Below are positions 6,543-12,774 of a stretch of DNA of 12,774 nt, one piece after another. Both the position numbers and the translations under genes were made by a program. Source of the DNA: Alphaproteobacteria bacterium. GTDB lineage: Bacteria; Pseudomonadota; Alphaproteobacteria; Micropepsales; Micropepsaceae. Location: the NCBI GenBank assembly GCA_003451645.1, contig DMER01000168.1, positions 20,622 to 33,395 on the forward strand, written 5' to 3'. Below the pieces are notes generated by a model. The model had not been told where the DNA came from, did no database searches, and saw only the letters and a program-made list of their open reading frames with translations. Numbering within the stretch: the first letter of the stretch is position 1; each line of letters starts with the position of its first letter.

Positions 6543-7247
6543 TCATGCCAACAGCGCGCGCGCCGTGATCACTTGCGCCGCGGGCACCGAGCCCATGATG
6601 CAGTGCGGCGCTTCGACCATGACATTTGTGTGCGTGGCATCCACATCCTGCAGGCAGGACCGCCAATCGACAATCCCGTCCTTGGGCGAGTATACCGCTG
6701 TCACGGGCGCTTGCGGGTTGCGCTGCACTTCCTCACGCAGGCCTAAGAACTCCGGATCGTGGAATGGCTCCAGCGCCCAGACGAACGGCGCCAACGAGGT
6801 CTCGACCGGAAAGCGGATCGGCGAGCAGAGCGTCACGATCCGCCGCACGCGCTCAGGGTGGCGCTGCGCCATCACGCGGGCAAAGACGCCTCCCAAACTG
6901 GCGCCTACCAGATCGATGGGTGCGCCCGCCCGGTCGGACCAGCGCAAGAGCCGGGCTTCCAGATCCGCAATGACCCGTCTGGTCGGGCCCGGATTGAAGC
7001 GCAAACCGCTCGCGACGACCTGAAAGCCCCGTGCGCGCAGGAAATTGCGGTGGCGCTCCGTCGCCCAGTCGCCCGTCAAAAACCCTGGCAGCACCAAGAC
7101 CATCTGCCCAGACGCGCGCGGCAGGGCCTCGGTGGGGTAGCAAGGCGGCGCCATCCGGCACTGCGCAAGCGCGGCCATCTCCCGCGCCCAGGACTTGAAG
7201 CCTAAGGGCGATGTCTGGCCGGGTGCGCGCGCTGAGGATGCGGTCAT
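6543..7247 (-). CDS. Alpha/beta hydrolase, esterase/lipase-like
   Basis: This is a predicted serine hydrolase of 234 residues. The core starts at VLVLPGFLTGD (50-60), where the PGF segment would form the oxyanion loop. The nucleophile elbow is GASLG (115-119) with Ser117. The acid is probably Asp190 (YSPKDGIVDW), with Asp194 an alternative. The His is His215 in APHCIMG. A full catalytic triad is therefore visible. The overall pattern (short lipase-like core, CSPIRFP after strand 6) resembles small lipase or PGAP1-like esterases; the substrate is unknown. There is no clear signal peptide, so it is probably cytoplasmic. I chose ATG 7247 because GAGAAGG lies 6 bases upstream. Upstream in-frame TTG codons would add up to 31 residues with no family support. 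The gene is divergent from the outer-membrane protein gene and convergent with the GST gene. Confidence 0.87.
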   Translation of the reverse strand: MTASSARAPGQTSPLGFKSWAREMAALAQCRMAPPCYPTEALPRASGQMVLVLPGFLTGDWATERHRNFLRARGFQVVASGLRFNPGPTRRVIADLEARLLRWSDRAGAPIDLVGASLGGVFARVMAQRHPERVRRIVTLCSPIRFPVETSLAPFVWALEPFHDPEFLGLREEVQRNPQAPVTAVYSPKDGIVDWRSCLQDVDATHTNVMVEAPHCIMGSVPAAQVITARALLA

Positions 7248-7302
7248 ATGAGGCCTTCTCGCAAATATTGTCGCACTCTGCCATGAGTTTTTGAGCGCCA
7301 TC

Positions 7303-7337
7303 CGGCCAATCGCGGTCTGGCAGCAACAGACCGGCCG
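7303..7337. repeat. Inverted repeat in the divergent hydrolase/outer-membrane gene spacer
   Basis: CGGTCTG (7313-7319) and CAGACCG (7327-7333) form a perfect 7-bp stem around a 7-base loop. The pairing can be lengthened by CGGCC (7303-7307) with GGCCG (7333-7337), leaving a bulge. It lies 66 bases upstream of the hydrolase ATG and 85 upstream of the outer-membrane protein ATG. No U-tract follows on either strand. It could be an operator or a leader hairpin of the hydrolase transcript. Confidence 0.4.
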
Positions 7338-7422
7338 CAATTCCCCTATGGGTAGTTTGTAGACCTTTAACCATCACGCTCCACGCGGAAGTATACCGAA
7401 TCAAAAATCAGGGAGGCCCCCT

Positions 7423-9120
7423 ATGCGTATTCCGTTGTCCATGCTCCTCGGTATCGCTGCGACCGCGTGTATCGTCGCCCCCCAGGCAACAGCCAATTCC
7501 CCCGCCCCCAGCCGCGCCGAGATCGACGCCCAGCAAGCGCGGGTGAACCAGCTCGAAAGCGAAAGCGCGCAGATCGGCCAGGAGGCGCGAGACCTTGCCG
7601 GGACCCGCAATCTGACTCAGAAAATCAACGAGGCCAACAACACCATCAATCAGCTGCGCGTTGACTCAGACAAGCTCGAGGAGGCCGTCAAACAAGCTGG
7701 CGCCACCCAGGATGAACTCAAAGCCGTGCGCGAGGGCGCCGAAAGCGGCGAGATCATTGGTGCTTCAGACGTTGCCGAAGAGGGCGCAGAGAAGGCGTTG
7801 GAGAAAGCCGCGGGCAAGGTCGTCGGCGCGGTGAGCCGCAGGGTCATCAGTGTCGTAGGTATTGTTTTCGATGTTCTGGAATATGGCGGCAAGTTTTACT
7901 ACCGCCGCCGCACGGTCAACAGCCTCGAAGAAAACGAGCAGCTCAACGACGCGACCCGGCGCGAGTTGATTGGTTTGTGGAGCGCCGTCATCAAGCAAAC
8001 CAACGATCTGATCGCCAAGAAGAAGGCGATGGAGGATCTGCGCGAGCGCGACCGCGACAACTTCCGCCAGCTTGCAACCGAGCGCCAAAAGCTCGACCAG
8101 ATGAAGGCCGCCCGCAACACGCCGCGTGACACTGATGCCGCCGGCGACGCGGTGCTTCAGGCCGAGGAGGATGCGGAAAGGGCCAAGCGCCGCAAACTGA
8201 GCGTGCGCCCCTCCAACATCTCCCTCAGCGGCGCGTATATGTTTGGCGAATGGCAGGGCCCGCGGCCGATCTATATTGGCACCGAGAACAATCTCCAAGT
8301 TCAGTTCTTCGGCGTGGAGGGTCTTGAGACGGACGACAATTTCGACGGCTTTGACGGCCATGTGGCCTTTGGCGTCGACGAGGGCAGCGCGGTGATCCTG
8401 GGCGCCATGCACAACACCGTCTCTTTTGGCTCCGCACGCGAGGAGTTTGATCCTTTGGGCCAGCGCCTGTTGCTGCCTGGTGTTGAGACCCCGGGCCTGG
8501 CGTTGGGTTCAGGGGTGGCCGAAGGGACGGCAGGAGGCTTCAATGTGGTGCGCAATTTGCACTATCGCTTCGAGGCGGATCAAACCACCGCCTATGGCGC
8601 CTTTGTGCGGACCTATGATGGAGCGGATGGGACCTTTGCCCTTTATGGCGGTCTCAGCTTTACGCAAGGCAGTCAAACCCAAAGCCTGACCGGCGACATT
8701 CCGGGCTACGGCGCAGCCTTTTCCTTCCGCTATGATACCGATCTGGACATCAACGCCACGCGCGCGATCCTTGGCGCACGGGTGACGCTGGAGCCCTTCG
8801 ACGACGCGCCCTGGTTCCATGTCAACGCTGGTGTCACCCTGGCGGGCGGCTTTGCCCATGCCGATGGGCCCGACCGGCGCATCGTCAACAACACGACCGA
8901 GACGCTTGACCTCGACCGCAACGAGACCGTCTTTGGCGTGAGTGTTGGTGCGGGCCTTGAGGCCGATGTGTGTGAGAGCGCCACCCTCTTTGCCAATTAC
9001 CGCTATGGTGAAGACACCCTGACGCCAATTGTGACCCGCCATGATGATGGCCCGAGCCGCCTGGATTTCGAGCGCGCCGTCACCCACACGGTCATGCTTG
9101 GCGTGCGGTATGAGTTTTAG
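7423..9120 (+). CDS. Secreted coiled-coil protein with C-terminal outer-membrane beta-barrel
   Basis: I do not recognise a named family for this 565-residue protein. It starts with a signal peptide (MRIPLSMLLGIAATA, likely cut after QATA at residue 24). Residues 30-105 are a Gln/Glu/Asn/Arg-rich coiled coil (QQARVNQLESES). Residues 120-160 are Ala/Val-rich and partly hydrophobic (AGKVVGAVSRRVISVVGIVF), followed by YYRRR. Residues 165-262 form a second charged coiled coil. From about 265 to the end the sequence alternates in beta-strand fashion with Gly and aromatic residues (SLSGAYMFGEW, AFSFRYDTDLD, LFANYRYG). It ends VMLGVRYEF, with the C-terminal Phe that the BAM machinery recognises, so a beta-barrel of roughly 10-12 strands is likely. 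The start ATG follows AGGGAGG at 7410-7416 with 6 bases spacing, a strong ribosome binding site. The single Cys after the signal is at 517. It converges on the YbjN-domain gene. It may be an adhesin or a surface or tethering protein. Confidence 0.8.
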   Translation: MRIPLSMLLGIAATACIVAPQATANSPAPSRAEIDAQQARVNQLESESAQIGQEARDLAGTRNLTQKINEANNTINQLRVDSDKLEEAVKQAGATQDELKAVREGAESGEIIGASDVAEEGAEKALEKAAGKVVGAVSRRVISVVGIVFDVLEYGGKFYYRRRTVNSLEENEQLNDATRRELIGLWSAVIKQTNDLIAKKKAMEDLRERDRDNFRQLATERQKLDQMKAARNTPRDTDAAGDAVLQAEEDAERAKRRKLSVRPSNISLSGAYMFGEWQGPRPIYIGTENNLQVQFFGVEGLETDDNFDGFDGHVAFGVDEGSAVILGAMHNTVSFGSAREEFDPLGQRLLLPGVETPGLALGSGVAEGTAGGFNVVRNLHYRFEADQTTAYGAFVRTYDGADGTFALYGGLSFTQGSQTQSLTGDIPGYGAAFSFRYDTDLDINATRAILGARVTLEPFDDAPWFHVNAGVTLAGGFAHADGPDRRIVNNTTETLDLDRNETVFGVSVGAGLEADVCESATLFANYRYGEDTLTPIVTRHDDGPSRLDFERAVTHTVMLGVRYEF

Positions 9121-9147
9121 CGCGGCGGGCTGAAAGGTGCTCCTGCC

Positions 9148-9648
9148 TTAAGGCTTGACGATCTCTTCGAAATCATCGGCCGCGCGCAGGAAATAGGTGA
9201 TGTTCTCGCGCAGGTTCCGCCCGTTGATCCCGCCGGTCAGGTGTAGCTGGTGCTCCAGCCCCACCATGCCTTTATCGGGGGTGATGTAGCCGCGGCCAAA
9301 GACTTTCTCCAGATGAAAGCGGTTCAGGTCATCCGCGGTGCGGCCTTTGTTATTCTTCCACAGAATGCGGAACTGCACCTGCGTGCAGGGCGCGGTCGCG
9401 CGGGCTTCATCCGTACACGAATAAAGGAAGGCGTTGAACAGCTCGCCCTCCTTGGTTGTCACCGAAAGCCAGGGAATCCCGCCGGGCTCGGTCGTGTCTT
9501 TGACCGTCATGCCCATGGAGGTGAAAATCGCCGAGAGCCCGCTGCGCGACAGATCGTGCACCGGTGCATGGCGCTCGAACCCTGCCTGGGCGCTTGCGCC
9601 TACGCTTAATCCCAGCACCAGCGTCAGAGCCATTCTCGCCAAGACCAT
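9148..9648 (-). CDS. Secreted YbjN-domain protein
   Basis: This protein of 166 residues has a signal peptide (residues 1-22, MVLARMALTLVLGLSVGASA then QA) and a single YbjN-type domain. The match rests on the domain's typical run: VQFRILWKN (91-99), a loop with LNRFHLEKVFGRGYI (108-122), LEHQLHLTGGI (131-141) and the closing helix TYFLRAADDFEEIV (151-164). YbjN proteins were named as putative sensory or stress regulators in E. coli, but their biochemical role is poorly known and the fold resembles type III secretion chaperones. A secreted form suggests a periplasmic binding or chaperone-like role. Cys78 and Cys88 could form a disulfide. ATG 9648 is supported by AGGGGA 7 bases upstream and by the signal peptide starting there. 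The frame could extend to 9717, but that would bury the signal sequence. The gene converges on the outer-membrane protein gene, 27 bases away. Confidence 0.82.
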   Translation of the reverse strand: MVLARMALTLVLGLSVGASAQAGFERHAPVHDLSRSGLSAIFTSMGMTVKDTTEPGGIPWLSVTTKEGELFNAFLYSCTDEARATAPCTQVQFRILWKNNKGRTADDLNRFHLEKVFGRGYITPDKGMVGLEHQLHLTGGINGRNLRENITYFLRAADDFEEIVKP

Positions 9649-9715
9649 CGTTACATCCCCTGTTGCCAGCGTGTCGGAGCGCCAGACCCTATCCCCGCGC
9701 CGCTCGCACCGCCAC

Positions 9716-9748
9716 ATTTATACCCGCCCCTCGCGGGCGGGTCGAAAA
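9716..9748 (-). promoter_or_regulatory. Candidate promoter for the YbjN-domain gene
   Basis: On the minus strand TATAAA (9717-9722) is a good -10 box. The only -35-like hexamer at an allowed distance is TTCGAC, 18 bases upstream, and it is weak. The start would be near 9709-9710, leaving a leader of about 60 bases. The spacer is occupied by the GC hairpin 9723-9741, so promoter use and hairpin extrusion could interfere. Confidence is low. Confidence 0.3.
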
Positions 9749-9776
9749 ATTGCGTTCTACAATTTTTCGGGGCGGG
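9723..9776. repeat. Two adjacent hairpins with an alternative long-range pairing
   Basis: Hairpin 1 pairs CCCGCCC (9723-9729) with GGGCGGG (9735-9741) around a 5-base loop. Hairpin 2 is a perfect 10-bp stem, CGAAAAATTG (9743-9752) with CAATTTTTCG (9760-9769), around CGTTCTA. In addition CCCGCCCC (9723-9730) can pair with GGGGCGGG (9769-9776), which would unfold hairpin 1 and enclose hairpin 2. The element lies between two minus-strand genes, upstream of the YbjN gene. It could be a terminator for the pentapeptide gene, a regulatory leader, or a dispersed intergenic palindrome. No long U-tract follows either hairpin. Confidence 0.6.
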
Positions 9777-9889
9777 GGCGCTTGGGATGCAGCGGCAATT
9801 CCGACCGATAGAGGAGGGCACACAGACCCGGTTCCCGCTGGTAAGCAGGCCGATCACACAGCGCAGGAAGCACTCAAGCTAATGATGGG

Positions 9890-12424
9890 TTAGGGCTTTG
9901 GCCGCTCCTGAAGCTTCTTGGCGGCCTCTGCAGCAAACTCCCACTCTGCGGTAATTGCTCGCTCTTCAAATTCCTTTTGTTCGATTGCCCAGGCGTCGGC
10001 TTCATCGCTTGCGCGCAACAAAAAATCATATTGGCGATCGCTCAATTGTCGTGCTGCTTCACATGTGACGAGACTGTCCTTCGGCGCTTCACGAGCCGTT
10101 TTGAACTCTTGTAACCATTGTTTCCTCACGCTCGATGGCAGAACGCCGAAGACTGGTTGCCCCCTTGGTCCGCCCGGATACGAGTATACTCTGTAGGAAA
10201 TAAGCTTCAAAGAGAATAAGCCGAATGTTCCTTGCTCTTTATCACAGATCATTTTGTATAAATTTTGCACTACGTCATTGTTTTTGTTGTCAAACACTGG
10301 TGCCCACTGTATAGGTGGCTCCTCGAAACCACGATCGTCGCGACTACTAAATTTTTCAGTAGACGCCTTCTCTTTTGTTGCTGCCGCATCAGCGGAAGAT
10401 CTTACATCAGCTCGTAAAAGCAATAAGCGGTCCAGATCCCTTAGCAGTTCAGGTTTTCGAGGTCCGTCAGGGACTACGTTCTTGATTACATCCTCCAGAT
10501 CATCCTCTACAAAGGACAACTCCCCCTCTAATGCACGCTTTGCATCGACGACGGGCGTCCGCAGGACAATCATCTTTGATAGATCGAGAGATCCACGGGT
10601 CTCCCAAGCCGATCCGCCATCAATAATGACTATAGAACTGTTGCCAAGCTCAGAGACGCGTGCGCCATCCAGAGCTACGTTGTTGAATATAGAATACCCA
10701 ATTATAGCATCTAGGTTCACTAATCGCATGTCCACTTCATTGAGCTGTGCCCTAATGAGGTTTGAAGCGATCATAGACGCACCTTGAAGCTTCGCCAACG
10801 TAATCCTGGTGAAATTTAAGTTTGCTTCATTAAGGTTCGCCCCGTGCATTTCGGTACCATACAAGCTTGCGCCTTCAAGGGATGCGCCCCGGAACGATGC
10901 GCCATGCATTTTTGTCTGATACAAGTCTGAATAAGCCAACTGCGCAGAGTCGAACCGCGCCGAAATCAGCCATGTTTGATCTAGTTTCGAGGCTGTCAGG
11001 TCTGCGTCTCGAAAATCTGACATGGTCAAGTCTGTCTCTGTAAAGTCAGCGGCGCGCAGTCGGCGGCCCTCGAAATCTCTCGAGAATCGTTCAGAGGCAC
11101 TATCTCGGCCTCCAGCGGCGTCCGTTTGCTCTGGCGCTGCCGATGGGCTCAAATTCTTCTCTGCGGCCATAACAGCGGTACCATTTCGGCTTGTAACGCT
11201 GACCGGCGATCTCCTGGACTTCATTCGTTCATATTCTCGAGCACGCGCAGATTTCAGCTGTTTAACCAATTCTTGATCGACCAGAACTTGCTTCCGCAAC
11301 ACCAGTCTATTGTCAAAGAAATTCCAGACCTTGAATGGCCCATAGGGTTCGTCCTGTGCCGAATAACCAAATAAATGACCAAGTAAAAGTTCAACCTGCC
11401 TGCTCGAATACCGGAGAGTTTGGTTCACGCCGTCAGAACATGTTGACAGCTCGACCGCGACTGGGATCCTCTTGCCGTATAGGTCTGTACGAAACTCTCC
11501 CTTCTTTGCGCCACGCACGGGATCGTCTGCATCATAACGCTCATACTCAACGATGCCATCACATGGAAAACTGGCAGATAGTGTGAGGAGCGCCACCAAA
11601 AGCGTAGCCGGTCCGATCAACACGCCCTTTGCGGCTGCGCCTGGGGTTTTGAGACTGAAATGCGGCAGCCGCAAAAACCTCTCCCCCCGATACCACCGGT
11701 AGGATGGCCACAGCATCAACACCATCGCGACATCCATCCACACTGCGACGCGGTGCCACCAGGTGATCTCATCGCTCTGGTAGGGCAGGAACATCAGCTG
11801 AAACAGGAACAGCACCGCGATCGGAGCAAGCGCCACCGTGGTCAGCGCGATGATCGCATAGAGCACCCCGAGGGCCCCTTCCCGCTCCCGTTTGGGGCCT
11901 ACGAGCAATAAGGCAAAGAGTGCATTGCCAAGCCGGCTGCGCAGCTTGTCTCGTTCGGCCTCCGATAAGGGCTCTCCCACTTCAGTCTTCAAGCCGGTCA
12001 GCGCTGCGTCAAACGCCGGGACTGTGCGGGCCAGCGCGATGAGCATCGCCAACAGGTATAGATGCATGATCAGCAGAAGTGCTGGACCCACAACCGCATA
12101 GCCAATCAAAGGAATAGTCAGGTCAACCAGCGGCAGCTTCACGCCTTCTTGCAGCAGAAGCATCTTGTGGCTGACATTGGCAGTGGTGACCGCAAAGGTC
12201 AGCATCACCGTTATGAAAGCGATCCACAAATATTGAATGCGTTGTGCCGTGCCCGATAAGGTATCAAGGGCGGTCTCAAAGGCGAATTCTGCATCATTCC
12301 GGGCGAAGACGGTTCCACGGCCAGGCGCGTCGCCGCCTGCTAATTGCGGAGGATGGTTCACCCAAGGAAACCTTACAAACCCTCCGCGCCGCGCCTTCTT
12401 TCTCTGCTCGCCCTCGCCGCTCAT
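9890..12424 (-). CDS. Pentapeptide-repeat protein with five N-terminal membrane helices
   Basis: This large inner-membrane protein has 844 residues. Residues 1-30 are basic and cytoplasmic. Five hydrophobic segments follow, near 63-83, 102-132, 184-213, 226-245 and 266-286. The first two (with SHKMLLLQEGVKLPLVDLTI between) match a membrane module found on other bacterial pentapeptide proteins. With a cytoplasmic N-terminus, five helices place the rest in the periplasm. Cys288, 329, 727 and 788 could then form disulfides. Residues 451-571 are 25 uninterrupted pentapeptide repeats, with Phe, Leu, Met or Ile at every fifth position, predicted to form a right-handed quadrilateral beta-helix of about six turns. 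Residues 600-844 are helical and charged, of unknown role. ATG 12424 is preceded by AGGGGGG at about 5 bases; a GTG at 12442 would add 6 residues. Function is unknown; scaffold or envelope roles are guesses. The 3' two thirds are AT-richer than the 5' third. Confidence 0.85.
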   Translation of the reverse strand: MSGEGEQRKKARRGGFVRFPWVNHPPQLAGGDAPGRGTVFARNDAEFAFETALDTLSGTAQRIQYLWIAFITVMLTFAVTTANVSHKMLLLQEGVKLPLVDLTIPLIGYAVVGPALLLIMHLYLLAMLIALARTVPAFDAALTGLKTEVGEPLSEAERDKLRSRLGNALFALLLVGPKREREGALGVLYAIIALTTVALAPIAVLFLFQLMFLPYQSDEITWWHRVAVWMDVAMVLMLWPSYRWYRGERFLRLPHFSLKTPGAAAKGVLIGPATLLVALLTLSASFPCDGIVEYERYDADDPVRGAKKGEFRTDLYGKRIPVAVELSTCSDGVNQTLRYSSRQVELLLGHLFGYSAQDEPYGPFKVWNFFDNRLVLRKQVLVDQELVKQLKSARAREYERMKSRRSPVSVTSRNGTAVMAAEKNLSPSAAPEQTDAAGGRDSASERFSRDFEGRRLRAADFTETDLTMSDFRDADLTASKLDQTWLISARFDSAQLAYSDLYQTKMHGASFRGASLEGASLYGTEMHGANLNEANLNFTRITLAKLQGASMIASNLIRAQLNEVDMRLVNLDAIIGYSIFNNVALDGARVSELGNSSIVIIDGGSAWETRGSLDLSKMIVLRTPVVDAKRALEGELSFVEDDLEDVIKNVVPDGPRKPELLRDLDRLLLLRADVRSSADAAATKEKASTEKFSSRDDRGFEEPPIQWAPVFDNKNNDVVQNLYKMICDKEQGTFGLFSLKLISYRVYSYPGGPRGQPVFGVLPSSVRKQWLQEFKTAREAPKDSLVTCEAARQLSDRQYDFLLRASDEADAWAIEQKEFEERAITAEWEFAAEAAKKLQERPKP

Positions 12425-12511
12425 CACAGCCCCCCTTAGCACGAACGGAATGCTACCTTAACATTGCGCCACAGTGGAGGGGAAAGCAGCGGTGTTGCGG
12501 CCTAACCCACA

Positions 12512-12551
12512 CTGGTGCGGGTCTCTTCGGACTGTGGCGGGTCTCAAACGA
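12512..12551 (-). repeat. Two 20-bp imperfect direct repeats
   Basis: CTGGTGCGGGTCTCTTCGGA and CTGTGGCGGGTCTCAAACGA lie head to tail and match at 14 of 20 positions, sharing the core GCGGGTCTC. A weaker third piece (GGTGGCCTCAAGCG) follows directly. The 20-base period is two helical turns, as for tandem regulator sites. They lie about 90-130 bases upstream of the pentapeptide gene start. Confidence 0.4.
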
Positions 12552-12599
12552 CGGTGGCCTCAAGCGCTCAGCCGAAGGAGAAAGATCGCGCCACACTTT

Positions 12600-12627
12600 A
12601 GAATGATTGTAATAGACGATACATTCT
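12600..12627 (+). terminator. Weak inverted repeat followed by a T-tract
   Basis: AGAATG (12600-12605) and CATTCT (12622-12627) are perfect 6-bp arms, with partial pairing inside, and the 3' arm runs into TTTTT on the plus strand. The shape resembles an intrinsic terminator, but the stem is AT-rich with a long 16-base loop and no plus-strand gene precedes it. It may be a chance structure. Confidence 0.2.
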
Positions 12628-12774
12628 TTTTCCGCCCCCCTCACGCCTTCCTTTAGGCTGCGTGGGTGATTGGGACTGTGGAGGCAAAAAAGAACGGAGC
12701 AAAACGCGCGCAAATCGGACGAAAAATGGCGAAAATCAGCCACTTTTGTCTTTGATTTCTGTTTCGTTTTGTTT

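Larger units (their letters stand above)
12425..12774. other. Non-coding region upstream of the pentapeptide membrane protein
   Basis: About 350 bases without a convincing gene. A minus-strand frame at 12453-12743 begins with GTG and no ribosome binding site, with a product of biased composition, so I leave it out. Visible structure comprises two 20-bp near-direct repeats at 12512-12551, a small palindrome CCAC-A-GTGG near 12471-12479, and an imperfect inverted repeat at 12600-12627 followed by T5. The last 60 bases are AT-rich (TTTGATTTCTGTTTCGTTTT) and may belong to the promoter of a gene beyond the window. I found no promoter for the minus-strand gene that I would defend. Confidence 0.55.

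Noticed and set aside
7765..8412. 215-codon open frame antisense to the outer-membrane protein gene
   Set aside because: Shadow frame; the plus-strand gene has a strong ribosome binding site, a signal peptide and a coherent domain order.
9121..9147. Terminator between the convergent outer-membrane protein and YbjN genes
   Set aside because: Only an imperfect GGCGGG/CCTGCC pairing and no T-tract on either side; too weak to call.
12453..12743. Open frame of 96 codons on the minus strand at the window end
   Set aside because: GTG start preceded by AT-rich sequence without a Shine-Dalgarno, Arg/Pro/His-rich product typical of a chance frame, and it crosses the tandem repeats.
1..12774. CRISPR array, tRNA, rRNA, transposase or phage integrase
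   Set aside because: No regular repeat-spacer pattern, cloverleaf, rRNA-like stretch or recombinase-like protein was found on either strand; the only tandem repeats are two or three units long.

Overview
The window looks like chromosomal DNA from an alphaproteobacterium. The basis is the alphaproteobacterial style of the UvrB sequence (an [24 protein letters not shown] segment and a long charged tail after the UVR motif), fairly GC-rich coding DNA with AT-richer accessory patches, and Gram-negative features: signal peptides and an outer-membrane beta-barrel ending in Phe. I cannot name a genus from sequence alone.

Layout. Bases 1-1926 hold the 3' part of uvrB (excision repair), whose 5' end lies outside the window. 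Immediately downstream is a two-gene toxin-antitoxin operon: a Phd/VapB-type antitoxin at 1973-2320 and a VapC-type PIN toxin at 2320-2703. It has its own near-consensus promoter, a 12-bp perfect palindrome in the promoter spacer, and probably a leaderless transcript. A GC hairpin (2715-2740) separates it from a convergent four-helix membrane protein of unknown function (2775-3374, minus). An AT-richer intergenic region of about 560 bases follows, with T5 tracts spaced 20 bases apart upstream of a candidate promoter, and then a 385-residue protein of unknown function (3933-5090, plus). Bases 2700-5090 look like an accessory patch.

The next block is more ordinary. It holds a voltage-sensor potassium channel with a C-terminal zinc ribbon (5100-5867, minus), divergent from a glutathione S-transferase (5921-6535, plus). 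An alpha/beta hydrolase (6543-7247, minus) follows, divergent from a large secreted coiled-coil/beta-barrel outer-membrane protein (7423-9120, plus). That gene converges on a secreted YbjN-domain protein (9148-9648, minus), which has an unusual set of competing hairpins in its upstream region. The window closes with an 844-residue membrane protein (9890-12424, minus): five membrane helices, then a predicted periplasmic part with 25 uninterrupted pentapeptide repeats. A 350-base non-coding tail follows.

How the genes relate. Only vapB/vapC clearly form an operon. Most other neighbours are divergent or convergent single genes, so shared function cannot be inferred from order. Several (channel, outer-membrane protein, YbjN protein, pentapeptide protein) act in or around the cell envelope, but no pathway links them. 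I see no CRISPR array, tRNA, rRNA, transposase or phage gene. The least described candidates are the 565-residue coiled-coil/barrel protein, the 844-residue pentapeptide membrane protein with its base-composition break, the 385-residue unknown protein with its repeat-rich upstream region, and the leaderless toxin-antitoxin promoter.
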